A program made the position numbers and the translations under genes. A stretch of DNA of 64,000 nucleotides from Limanda limanda (taxonomy: Eukaryota > Chordata > Actinopteri > Pleuronectiformes > Pleuronectidae). Below the pieces are notes generated by a model. It was given only the letters and a program-made list of their open reading frames with translations. It did no database searches and was not told the origin of the DNA. The DNA lies in assembly GCF_963576545.1 (NCBI RefSeq), contig NC_083649.1:10500146-10564145 (forward strand). Direction: 5' to 3'. This document shows, piece after piece, positions 15,014 to 27,875 of this stretch. Numbering within the stretch: position 1 is the first letter of the stretch; each line of letters starts with the position of its first letter.

Positions 15014-18000
15014 GCAGACCCCTACACACACGTGTACATTCAGACTTCCCAGTCAACAGCTGTGTTGAGCGCATGTGATAGAGCGAACCTGCGTCCTCAC
15101 AGAGATCAAGTCCTTCTACTGTACAGAGGAGAGAAATGACTATCTGCCCTAGACATATATGCACAAATAAAAGTATGAGTATAGTCCATTTTTATATTTG
15201 GAATTTAAGCTGTGTCAGAATCAATCCCACTAAAGTCTTTAATATATGCTGTTGTTAAGGTTTTGCAAATTTCCTGTTGGAAGAAGCGTTAGCGGTTAAA
15301 AGTTTGTTTGGCAGAACCCAAGCTGCAATGGTTGCAATGCATTTTAATAAATCCAGAAATTACAATGAGATTCATGCTGTATCAGCACATGTTTTAAAAG
15401 ACAATATAATGTGACCCCACTATATACAATTAGTGGTTAAAAAATGTCAAGTTGCTTTATTTAGGACTGGTTTTTCGTGTGTGATAAAATCTTGACCGTT
15501 GCATGGTTTTGCATGTTTTTACAACTAAACACAACATTGTTATCACTGTTTTTGCCCAACATGCGATAAGATAATACATCTTCATTGCCCTGCAGTCACA
15601 TATGAAGCCATAAATGACTTAACCTTTAAGAACATGATGTACACATTCTGTGCAACGGTTAAATGTTTTCTACCCACAATTTCTGTATTGTTGATTCATT
15701 TTAATTCAAACCTCACTGTCTTGTTGGCTCAGATATTCAGGGACGTGCCGAGTTCTGCAGCAGGTTCGACCAACCTGCAGCTCAACCTGTCCAGGAGAAA
15801 AAGCACTGACAGCAAAGCCCCGTCCTGCAGCGAGAGGCCTCTCACACTCTTTCACACCCCAACACATTCCCAGAAAGGTGAGCTGAGCAACTTAATTGGC
15901 CAATACACATAATGATGAGTAAAAATCTTTTCTCACCCTTAGTTTTCTCTGTTATTCTTACACCTGCTCTGTGTTTTAGTATCGTGGCTTAGAGAGAAAA
16001 TGAGGCGTCTAAAACTACCAGTCTTTCTAACTGGGGCTATTTGGTGTTTTCAGACAGAAAAATATCTGTTTTTCTGCAAAGAGTTTGCAATTTTCTTTCT
16101 TTTCATGTAGGTGAAAAGACAAACAATGTCGTCAATGCCACAGTCAACGAGTTGCAGCAGCCGGTTTCCTCCTCGTCTGCCAACTGCAACAGCAGCAGCA
16201 GTAGCAGCAGCAGCAGCCAAGGCCGAACCCCGAGACACAGCCTGACCAGCAACGACGGCGAGCAAGACACAAGGCAGATCCGCCCCAGTTCACTGTGAGT
16301 GTGACAGAGCAATGGCATAAAACTCATGCTGATCTGTGCAGGGTCTCAGGTCTGCCTAGGAGGTTATGTTTTCAACAGTGTTTAATAGTCAGCAGAATAA
16401 CAAAAAAAATATTGTGGAGGTGTGCAGTAAGATCCACAGATGATCCTATCAAATTTGGAAGTGGATCCAGATGAACGGATTGATCAAGGAATACTTAAAA
16501 AAAAAAAAAAAAACTTCCTTTACTACAGCATTTTAAGGCTTTAAACTTGCCTCTGCACTCAAAGTGCAGCACTTCCCTTTATAAAATTAGGGAATTGCTG
16601 ACTGATAATTACATCAACAACAATTTAAAAGTGTTGCAAAAATTAAAATCATATTAAATATTAAGAATAGCAATAATACGAAACACGATTTCAACTGTAC
16701 CTTTTCCTGTGCAGACTTGTTTATTTATTACTCAATTCTGAGATAACAATGTCCTTCTAATGGTTTCCCTCTTTACATTGTTTTCTGGAACTTGTTTTTC
16801 TTGCTCTTGTTTACTATAAGCAGAAGTGAAAAGCGCCTAACTTAACTTTTGGATTTTATAAAGCTGCAGGGAATTTTGTGCAAACATTATTAAGATAGGC
16901 ATTTTTTATAAAAATGTCACAAGAAAAGAAAAGCTGTTCAGTTTGACATGTTTGTGAGTGAGGGGTGAAGGATGGAAACTTTGGATACACAAAGAGATAC
17001 ACTGTGTATGCACACATGTGCAAACGTTAACTGATGCACACACAAACACACGGGTTGCAAGAATGTACACACATATTCTTATTTTTCATGCATACGGAAA
17101 TTCACAGGCGAAAGAATGCATGACCACATGCACACACGTCAGCACACATGTGCATATGTGGCAGCTAAGAGCTTAAGCAGAAGTACTACTGTGAGTGGCG
17201 GGTTGTCGGTTTAAATCCCAAAAGCATCTGGAAAACATTTAGGACAAGGAGCTGAACTCCCAACTGTTCCGACAATCGTATCTGTGCTCCCCCTCAACAG
17301 GACTTAAAAACAATTACACGAAACCCCATTCACATTTATACACAACGTATGAGGGAGCAGTTACATAATGTGCATGTCCTCCCACCGCTTGGCTACCTCT
17401 CAGTGTTTGATCAATAGTTTACATAACTAACAGAGAGTGAAACAGAAATAGTTCTGCAGGTCTGAGCAAGCCCCTCTCCCTGTGAGAAGTACCATACGTC
17501 TTCATATAAACACTGGCCATGCCTACACTGAGGTCTCCACACAGGGGTAACACACACGCCTTCATATGGAATTCACAGTGACATGATGCTGAGCATACAC
17601 ACATAATGTACAGAAACACACACACACACACACAAACTCGACCAATCGTGACTCCTTGTCAGCTGTCAATCAGGACATTTCACCGCAGTTTTAAAGCATC
17701 AAATAACAAATTAAAACCTCACTTGCCGGAAAAAAGAACAAATGATAAGAACTACCCTAGATGACAGAAACAGCCTTTGAGATAAAAAATATTTTACCTG
17801 TGCTTTGACTTTTTAGTTTGGTCCATGTCCCTTTTACTGACATGAAGGAGGTGAGGTATATAAGCTATAATGCACCATCCACTAGGGGGCGATCAAGGGG
17901 ATTTGGCTTCAATTTTAGGGAGCCAACGTTTCTCCAAATTAAAAACCGCAACCACAGTAAACAGAATATACTGTTATAACTGCAGAGAATAACAATCTTA

Positions 18001-21000
18001 CTTTATTATGTCTTTACAGCTTCAGTAAAGTCGTCTGAGCAAAGTGCTGCAATGATACCAGCTCACATAAAATGTACTGTATTTAACTGCTGTTGTGTCA
18101 TAAATCTGAAAGTAAGGAAATGTCCACATAAACCTCTTGGCAAGAAGCTTCATCGTCTAAAAGTAACAAACCTGTCTCCCAAGTTTGAAATTGATGATTC
18201 TTTTCTAAATGAGGTGCATGGAACCTTGTGTACGCCTCAAGGGCAAAATCTGAACCTGATGTATAAGGACACATTTTAAATTCCAGCTATGGATTTAAGT
18301 AATAGCGTTTCACAACTGGTGCAGACACGTTCTGTCGTGAAAGGATCGCTGGACCACAGAGCAGACTAACTTACCGAAATTTCACTTTCGACCGAACGAG
18401 GTGGCCATGGCCCGGATAAATTGAACCATGGTTTGGTTCGTTTGCAGTTTGATAGTTTGGATAATTCAAAATTTTGGGAAAACTGCAGGAAAATCAGAGC
18501 ACATTAAACAACACACAAAGAAATTGAAGCTTTTCTGGTCTCTCCAGAAACTGAGTTGCAGGATTGCTCGCACTCCTCTTGCTTGACGTTTTAACGGTCG
18601 AACGACAAGAATGTTTGTTTGGTGTATTCAATCATGTGTTGAGTACTGCACCAGGTGTTGCTGGTAGCACTATTATCAGCTGAGTTGACATGGCAACATG
18701 TTGATGTTGGACCAATGAATGTGAAACCAAAACTAACCAGATTAAACAAATACAGTGCAACTAGGGTTGCAAAATTCTGGGAATATTCAAAGTTGGAAAC
18801 TTTCCATGGGAATTAACGGGAATTAACGGGAATATACGGGAATATACGGGAATTAACAGGAATTAACGGGAATAAACTGGAAATGTTGTGGGTAATTTAT
18901 ACTAACTGTGTTTACCTTGTCACATATACAGACATAAATATAAACATTTTGTTTTGTCATAGGCTGATTTGAGTCCTGAGGAAACTTTGGGCACTTGACT
19001 ATATGCTTCTGCATCGTTGTGTCATTCTTAACATAGGTCTTTGCACAGTATTTGCAAATGTACACAGCCTTTCCTTCTACATTGGATGGGGTGAAATGTC
19101 TCCACACATGAGATAGTGCACGTGGCATTGTTCTGTAGAATAAGATGAGAAAAAAGTTTGTAAAAAAACACTAATGCAATGCCAGAGATATAAATAGTTA
19201 GCCATCAATTCGGAATCGTCTGTACTCATATTTTACAATTGATGGATAAATGAATGGAAATAGGCTAGATGAACAGATGAACAATCCTCAATCAGGATGC
19301 TAATATATTTTCCCAAGTAATACCATCGAATCTTACCTGACTAGTCCTGCACATTACAGTAGGCCTCAATAGCCCTGCTGTAGTGTGCAGGATGCTGGGA
19401 ATTATCCCAGCAGTTGATAGAAGAATGCACAGTGGAGGGTTGAAATTCAACGTGCAGCGTGTGCTGCATTCCATCCATCATTAAAATAGAATTTGCGTAG
19501 TTTTTTTTTTTCAAAATTCCCAAAATTCCCGAGCTTAACTTCCCATGGAAAGTTTCCGGAAAGTTTCCGGAAATTTACCGGAAACTTTCCGCCCCTTTGC
19601 AACCCTAAGTGCAACAAACCTTGGTTCGGACTTTCAGGTGTGAAAATGCCCTCGTAGTTAATTTGTTTGGGTATGTTTATATGATTATACCCAAACTTAT
19701 TTTATTTTCTCGCTTTTCTCGACCCAAAAGGTTGAACGTGTCGTCCATAGCGACTTGCTGGTGATGGAGATGGCTAAAGGTGAACAAGTGACGGAGATAA
19801 AGAGTCTAAAGAGACGTTCAAGAGCACAGAGAGCAAAGAGGAAATAAAAAAGCTTTTCAGATGATATTTAATGAACAACCTGTTGGTCATGACATGGCAC
19901 TTAATGGTGTGTGAAATTGTATGTTTACAAGCTTTTACCTTTTATTCTTTTCTCCTCTTAAGGTCATGCTTGTACCTAACAGAGTGCTGTCAAGTGTTTC
20001 ATACACATTGCTCTTTATATTTGTATAATGTGTACACATGCGGCATCAAAGAGTAACGAGTTTCCCGTCATTATCTCAGCAACGTCTGATGCCGTCGAGC
20101 AGCTTCTGAGATGAAACCGTTTTGCTTCTTGCACTTGGAGAATGACAGCAAAGTTTTATTTTCATGCCTGAGAAAAGAGCAGCGTGTGTGTGTGTTTAAG
20201 ACTCTAGCAGCTCAACGGAGGGTTTTATCTGAATAACGTCACAACAGATGTGTTGAATGGTTCCCAGCTCCTCAACAACTAAACACAACTAGACACAGTA
20301 CACAAATGTTGATCCGAAGGCAAATCTGGTTCCATCGATGAATGAATGAACAAACAGGCTGATTTGTTTCTTCTGTAAATAAAAAATGAGTTTTTAATTA
20401 AATAAAATCAGTAATCTAGAGGAAATGATGACATATTGTATTATAAAGTTTAGCTTTCTAAAAGGAAAAATATGTAAATAAACACACAATGATTCAAGAG
20501 ATGCAATATTCAATACTTTGCCACATAAACAGAGTTGATTGGATTTTGTCTTGGTAAACTCACCTAAACATGAGTTAAATAAACACACACACTCCGAACA
20601 CATCGTGTTTGAGTATGAGGATCGAAACCTGCTGGTCACAGTTTACTGCAGAGTCCACCACATGTTTCCAGGAGCTTTGAAGACACACAGACATTCACGT
20701 AACACCCATGAACACAATGATTCCTTTTAACATTTGTATACAAACATATTAGCATTCATTATAGCAGGTGGAAACCAATTGACCAACTAAAGAGACACTG
20801 CACAGATGTTTGCAGTCCTCATTGTCAAAAGTGAAATGTGTGATTTTTGAATGGCATTGATTTTATCAGTAAGGGAGGGTTTACCAAGGAGGCACTATTG
20901 AGTGGCATTGTGGGTAGTGTTAGAATATTTGAGTATCTCAGCCTCTGCTGCTTCAATCATGATTGTTCTCTCAAATTTCCCATATTTGATGTAAGTGGAC

Positions 21001-24000
21001 ACTAAGTTGTGGGTGAAGCTCTTTGTAGATCCCAAAAAGATCTGTTAGGGCCTGTTACAGCTTCAAATGCCGCCTGTATTCCAGGAAATGCCAGTGTGTG
21101 TCCTCATCACGGGGACGAGGGGTACAAAGGTCAGAGGTCAACAACTGTCTCTTCAGAAACTCCTCATTCATTAGAGGCAGATGTTATTTTCAGCTTTGGC
21201 ACCTTTTGTTGTCCTCTTTTTAAATAGTTTGTTTTTAGCTGGGAAATGCCTGGAGGTCTTTTTACAGCTTCTAAGTTTTTTCACATACAGATGATACAAT
21301 ACAGGAAAAAATAAGAGATAAAGTATTTTAAAAAACAGTATTTGATGTTGTAATAGGCTCCAGAGAAGCATACGTGATCAATCTAACCCGGCAGACTTGA
21401 CCTGCGACCTGATGTACTAACGCAGCACTTTGAGTGTAAATGGCAAAACGTCACTTTCTATCTTCTTTTACTGTCTGTCGGGCAAAGTCAGTGTCTTTTT
21501 ATTTGTTCCTGCAGCCTGTTTGGCATTTGAAAGGGGAAAAAAAGAAAATCATGAATACAGAGAGATTAGAGGTAAAGAGACAGAAAGTCTTAATTTACCA
21601 CCACAGGGAGAAAAAATAGAAAAGCTGTAAAAATCTCCATGGCGACTCTAACATTTAGGAAACCTGTCATAGAAATATTTCCTCCCCACAGCAACACACA
21701 CACACACACACACACGCACACATACACACACACACACACCAGACTAAATGTGTCTGCTTCTGCTACTTTCACTGATGAGCTGCCTCTTGAAAATGGGTTT
21801 TAAAAGGTTTTAAATTATTGAGCAGAGTTCTGTGTACAGGGACATTTTCTCTCCTTTGCCTTCTTCAGCGATTTGAGCTCAACAATAGGGAACACAATCT
21901 CATGCTGCATCATGATGCGGCTGCATGTTACAACTCGATCTGTTTGGATATTGATAAAAGAATGCCACACAAATCAGAATAATGAATCAACAAGTGAGCA
22001 AGCCTCGTTACTGCGACTGAATTTGTGTAAACCAGCTGCTTATTACTTCTTTGCTGTTTTTGCTGTTAATTTTCATACACAAGCCAGGTTTCAAACTGTG
22101 GAATGGATAATTGCACAAACAAATAAAGGTAAATTACAGGAAGATAGTAAACGAAGACACTCCGTAGACACTCCGTATACCTCCGCTAAGGCCCAACAGC
22201 CCCCTTCTGAAACCACAAATTCACTTCATCTGGATGTTTATTTACATTTGCACCAACTTCACACGCTATCGTACATCAGATATTAATGCCCTAAATGTGC
22301 CTGAGTATTTTCAACCAGATTCATGAATTATATCCTGAGAAATCAGAGAAAATGTCAAAATTATAAAGAAAGTAAGAAAAAGCAAATACTGGATCCATTA
22401 GTTGTGAAGATCTGCAGCAGATCTGCACCAAAATGTATCGGATTCTTTCTTGGCTCATGTTCCATCCGTCCATTTAGGTTTTTTGAAGATCAGTCCAGTA
22501 GTTTTTGGAAAATCCTGCTGACAAACAAATCCATAAACAAACAAATAGGAAGTGGTAAAAGCACAGTGCAAAATAATAAATATAATAATAGAAATAGAAA
22601 ATAATAGAATCATTAGAAAATTAAATATAAGATAGTACGATAAGATATATATATATATAAATATATAGACAACTGCCATGTCTACTTGAAAAAAACTACA
22701 TATATATAAATATATTTTTTTTCAAGTAGACATGGCAGTTTAATCCACATCACACTATACAAGCAGAGCAACAACAGGAAGTCTGACAGACTGAAAAATC
22801 TGTTGGAAGTGTTGTGTAGGAAAAAGGAAAGAGGAAATGTCGGGATTTAATTTGTGAATCAAAATGAGGAGAAAGTGAGAGCAGCAGACTGTTGAGTGTG
22901 ATATGAAATGAAGGACTTAGTGTCATGGAAATGAAAATTATACTGAAAAGTAAATATGCAGGAAATTTGCACTAAAAGGCAGAAAGTGAAAAAAAGCCCC
23001 AGTTTTCTGCCACTGAGGTAAAACATTTTCCAGAAAAGTAAAAGCTTAAAAAACAAAACCGATATGGCTCAGCAATTTCTTTGTTTGTATAGACAAGTTT
23101 CTCAACCAACATAACTCATCTCATCTGTTCAATCAGCAGTTGTCCACCTGACAACAAAGATAATTAAGGGCACGCTGACATGAGCCCTCATGTGTTACAT
23201 CAGCATGACCCATAATTTATGATGCTCATTACTGAAATATTCCTGAGATCTTTTTGCACCCTCCTGTGTTTTTTTCCCGGTGCCTAAACTTGACATTTGC
23301 AGGTCACTGGGTTCATGCAGGTTTAGCGTGCGCTGCAGCCTTTAGGCAGTAGACGATACATTCCTTCTTGAGGAATCTTTCCCAGGCGCTAAACTGTAAT
23401 TTGTCACTTGACAAAACAGATGTGATCCACACAAATGGCAACAAGGGAGCAGCGAGTGTGTTGTTGCCGTGCAGCGGAATTTACTTAATATTCAGAAACA
23501 TCGGTCACAGCAGTAATAAGCATTGTCTGTTAATTTGAGTCACACCTTGTTGTTGTGGGCAGCCCTCAAGTGTGCCTCTGTCTTCACTGTTAATGAGTGT
23601 GGAAGTATGTGCCTCTGCCTCAGTGTTACGTGGGGGTGCGTGGGTGTGTTATGAGAAAGTCAATAAATGTCCCGTGAGGGGGAGAAGGGAGAGGCTGCGG
23701 ATATATTTATTAAATTGAGCTGTCAAATGTGCTGTGGGGGTGATGAGGAGGCTGCGTTCACCCGAAACCTGTTGATTCACTTTGTAACCTGTTATCTTTG
23801 GGAATTTTCCCTGTGACGTCCTGTCCGGGAAAGAGAACAAAAAAAAAAACACAAATACGAAATATCCTGAGTTTTGCTGGAAATCCATCAGCTGGGGGGG
23901 CAGGGCGTGAAGATGAATGGGCTAGAAGAGGTTATTGACAAACACTGAGTTATTGAGGATCATTGAGACACTCAGTCAAATGATAATTTAAAAGATAGAT

Positions 24001-27000
24001 TACTTATAATCACAGCTTTAAGCTCTATGTTCCTTGGATTGGATGAGAATGGAAGAAAATGCAACCATTAAGAGGAAACACAAACAAGACGAAGAAGGCT
24101 AAATAAGCCGATACGACATTACGTGGCCGAAATATCAGTTATTGCAGGTTTAACATTTATGGAAGGAAAAATTCCACATCATTACAGTGTTACTCTGAAT
24201 CTGCCTGTTCAAACTGTTCATTGAGGCCGTATATTTAAATATTCATACGGACACCATGTTCTTTTTCCGGGATTTTTCCAACAGAGGTGTTTCAGATGTC
24301 TTCTCATGATTTTACACGTGGTTTGAGCTTCTCTGTATCAATGCAGGGCGGAATATTGTGCTCTCATACTGTAACTAACAGTGTGGTGTGGTTACATGCT
24401 GCTGTTTCAGTCCTTCACTTAAACCCCTTCGTGACTCCTATAGCAACAAAATGCCAGTAGTGCACACAAGCTATGTTTGGTATGTGTTCCACAATCTACA
24501 GAGCAAAATCCTCAGTGCAAATGACTCAGCGCAAATATTTGCTTGTTCCCTCTTTGACCAAAATGTAAGTTTCAAATCAATGAAAGGGACTTTGGTTGAC
24601 TTGGTGCCTTCCGGCAGTGCATTCTGTGCAGTGGCCCCCCCCCCGCACTCGTTCCTGAGGCAGACAGCCACAGTAGTGCTGCTTTTTTAAAAGTTTTTAA
24701 TTATTAATTTCCACAATAAAATGTAATTTGTCTGTTTTTACAATTCATTTGATAAGAGTGAATAAAGGAGCTTTTAAAAATATAAGTTCCTCCTTGCCGA
24801 TGAATCATTTATTTCAACTTTTATTTCCTTTTGCCCAACAAGCTGCGAGCTCCATTCAATGGACTTGCAATCTAATGCATCAGACCTCAGTGACAGTAGA
24901 AAACCATTCAGTGTCCTGATTTCCCTTGTGTCTTAATGACTTAATTAAAATCCAGTTGGTTTTCACTTGTCCAGAAATCTCAGTCTTCAACTTGTTTTTA
25001 ATTTTCTGTTTTTAGGCTGAACCCAAAAAGTCGCGGCAGCATCCCAGCCAAAAGGTACAAAACCATGTCTTTATTTTGAGATATTGATAATGTCCTGAGC
25101 TGTATTTGATACCTTTTAGTCTTTATTTCGGTATGATTTCATATTTTGTGTGTATGTCTCCATCAGTGCGAAGTCTCCCAGCCCCACGTCACCACGTTCG
25201 CCCTCCTGGCCGATGTTCTCTGCCCCGTCGAGTCCTCAGCCAACCTCCTCCGCCTCCAGTGACTCCTCTCCCATCAGGTTGGTCCACATTGTTTGTGTAA
25301 TGATTTTTATCACATCTGTTCAGTCAAGCGATAAAGGGAACTCTTGAGGTGAAAACGTGTGCGCCTGTTTGCAGATGACACCACGGTATGAGTGGAGAGG
25401 AAAGAAAACCTAAAGCGGAATATTTATCTTCTTTAATGAGAAGTGTTTTGGTGCTGGGATATTTGATTCAAGCACTCACTACACTGATGTTAGCAATTTG
25501 CTAATGTGTAATTATTTACTTAGGTAGCTCTTCAACAGCTTGAACAGCTTTAATCTGATAAATATATGTATTTTTTTTAATTGTTGCCATATTTCTACAA
25601 GTGTCTTCCCAGCTGCAGTGTTGTTTAACAATACGCCTCCACTCTACAAAGTTCAGGAATTATAAATATTAAAAAGTTATCGCGTTTAGGGCTGCCGCGA
25701 TTCGTCGACGTCATCGATTACGTCGACGCTGAAAATGCGTCGACGCGTATAAAATGCGTCGACGCATTTTTTTTTTTAAACCGCTGGGCACCAGCCGCGA
25801 TAGACTATGCATGCCGCGGCTGGGGCAGCAGTCGCCCCGGGGCCCCCTCCCCTCCACGCAGCCGGAGGCTCGGTGTGCGGCCCGCCTCAAGTTGTTTTTT
25901 TTTTGGGGGGGGGGGGGGGTCCTCGTCCACGGCGCTTCACGGCGTCGCTGGTAAGGGGGCTTCCTTTCTCTTGGACCGCGGGGCGGTGTCCGTCGCAGGT
26001 GCGGACGGCGGCCCTGGACGCGAGTCGGGTCCTTCTCGCGTCACCTCAGCTACGGCGCCCGCGTGGGGGGAGGGGGGGCCGCTAGACTGAGTCCAGAATA
26101 TGTGGACATGCTGACATTCTTACATTACAACACGCATGTCTAACTAACGTTTGAGTTTGATTTTGAGCTGGACACCATTGTTTCTTATACTTTAAACTTG
26201 TTGCACTTTGTTTAATATGCACACCTAACTTTTTTATTTTGATAAGGGGTTAAATAGAAACTTTGATATCTTTTTGAGTTGCACTGCTGACTTAACTTAT
26301 ATGCCCTCTTTTTTATTTATTTTTATCACGTTGGAGTTGCTAGTTTAAACCTACAGTTTTGCACTTTAATATTTGAGCCTTTGTTTACATTTTGTTTTGT
26401 GCTGCATTATACGATGACATACAGTTTGTTGTTGTCAAAATAAAATTAACTGAAATGAAATGGTCAATTTGATTTTTTTGGAGGAAAATTAGTCGTTTAG
26501 ATTAATCGACTAATCGATAAAATAGTCGTCCGATTAATCGATACAAAAATAGTCGTTAGTGGCAGCCCTAATCGCGTTACTTCTAACCTTCCTCGCAAAA
26601 GGATGGAATTTAAAGCATGATTTTCTTTCTTGGGGAATAGCATCTTAATGGGCCCTTTCCTTATTTTAACACAAATTTTATTGCAGTAGTTTTATATGAG
26701 CTTCTCTATATACATTTTAATCCAGAATGTACCTTATTTCCATGCAGTTCTCTAACTCAAACTTGACGTCATGTTTCAAGCTGGTCCATCTTCCCACTGC
26801 CCCCTCCCCCCGTCCTCCAATCACAAACACAAACTGTAAAAGGAATTATGTGTCCAATAAAATCCTAAAGAGTTCAGGAGGATCTCATCATTTAAATCGG
26901 ACTTGAAAATGTGCGAATGAAGCCTGTTGGCATTTGATACTTATATAAAGTAACGACCTGTCTGGGGCTCGAGCAGCTGAGAGCAGAACGTTCACTTTAG

Positions 27001-27823
27001 TTTGAGGCGTCCAAGTGAAGCATTGTAAACGCTTTCTTCCTAACTTCCTTAATGTCTCCAGTCTTGCGGGCAGGAAGGCTCGGGCGCTGTACGCCTGCAA
27101 GGCGGAGCACGACTCCGAGCTGTCCTTCATTGCTGGAACCATCTTTGAAAACGGTGAGTCAGCCTCTGGACCTGCCAGCAGAAAAAGGAAAGAATGTGGG
27201 TTGGTGTTTCTGTAAAAACAAATAATTACCATTGAAACAATAAGTCATCCCCGGGAATTTGCTGGACTTAATTTATTGAGCCCAGGTCCTGGATCTCACC
27301 GCTGGTGTTGGAATTATGTTATCCAAAGATCTCTAAACAGTCAAAAGTTCTTGCTCCAAAAAGTCACAACTGAAAGGTTTTTGAACACATTTTCTCTCAG
27401 TTACCATTTTAATTCTCACATTTTTTGGCAACTGTAATTTCTCCCTGGAGGAAACAGGAAGGTGTGCTGGGGTCGCATGATACTTGTTAATTACATTTTA
27501 TTATGGGAGTGAAGGGTGTGATATGCACTTTTCATTTATTACCTATTTACTACCAAGATTATCATAAGTTGGCAAACAGACAAAACTGTAAAAGATGCAG
27601 TCAAGTGCAACACAGCCAAGAACCTAATATCGTTCAACGGAGGAGTAGTTTGCTTTCTTTTTGGAAAAATAAATAAATAATTATTTAATAATTAAATGAG
27701 TTATAATATAAAGTATAGAAAAGCACATGTCTATTATTCAATGGCTTCCTTGCTTGCTTAGTGTTATTCCTTAGGTTTATTTTCCTTTTCACCTCCCCTC
27801 TGTCGGAATCTCGTGAGACAGAC

Positions 27824-27875
<52 letters not shown>

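Larger units (their letters stand above)
16295..25015 (+). other. arhgap26 8.7-kb intron carrying several mobile elements
   Basis: Holds a poly-A tract (about 16496-16514), a SINE-like fragment (about 17165-17345), a CTCF-like motif (17879-17892), a hAT element (18762-19607) inside another repeat, a CA microsatellite (21694-21739), a repeat-family copy (about 22380-22560) and a perfect hairpin (22671-22740). No coding exon was found; the flanking exon phases join directly. Confidence 0.7.

Noticed and set aside
25754..26090. Overlapping plus-strand frames of 66-92 codons in a GC-rich block
   Set aside because: They lie inside the non-autonomous hAT element and result from high GC and poly-G; no domain.
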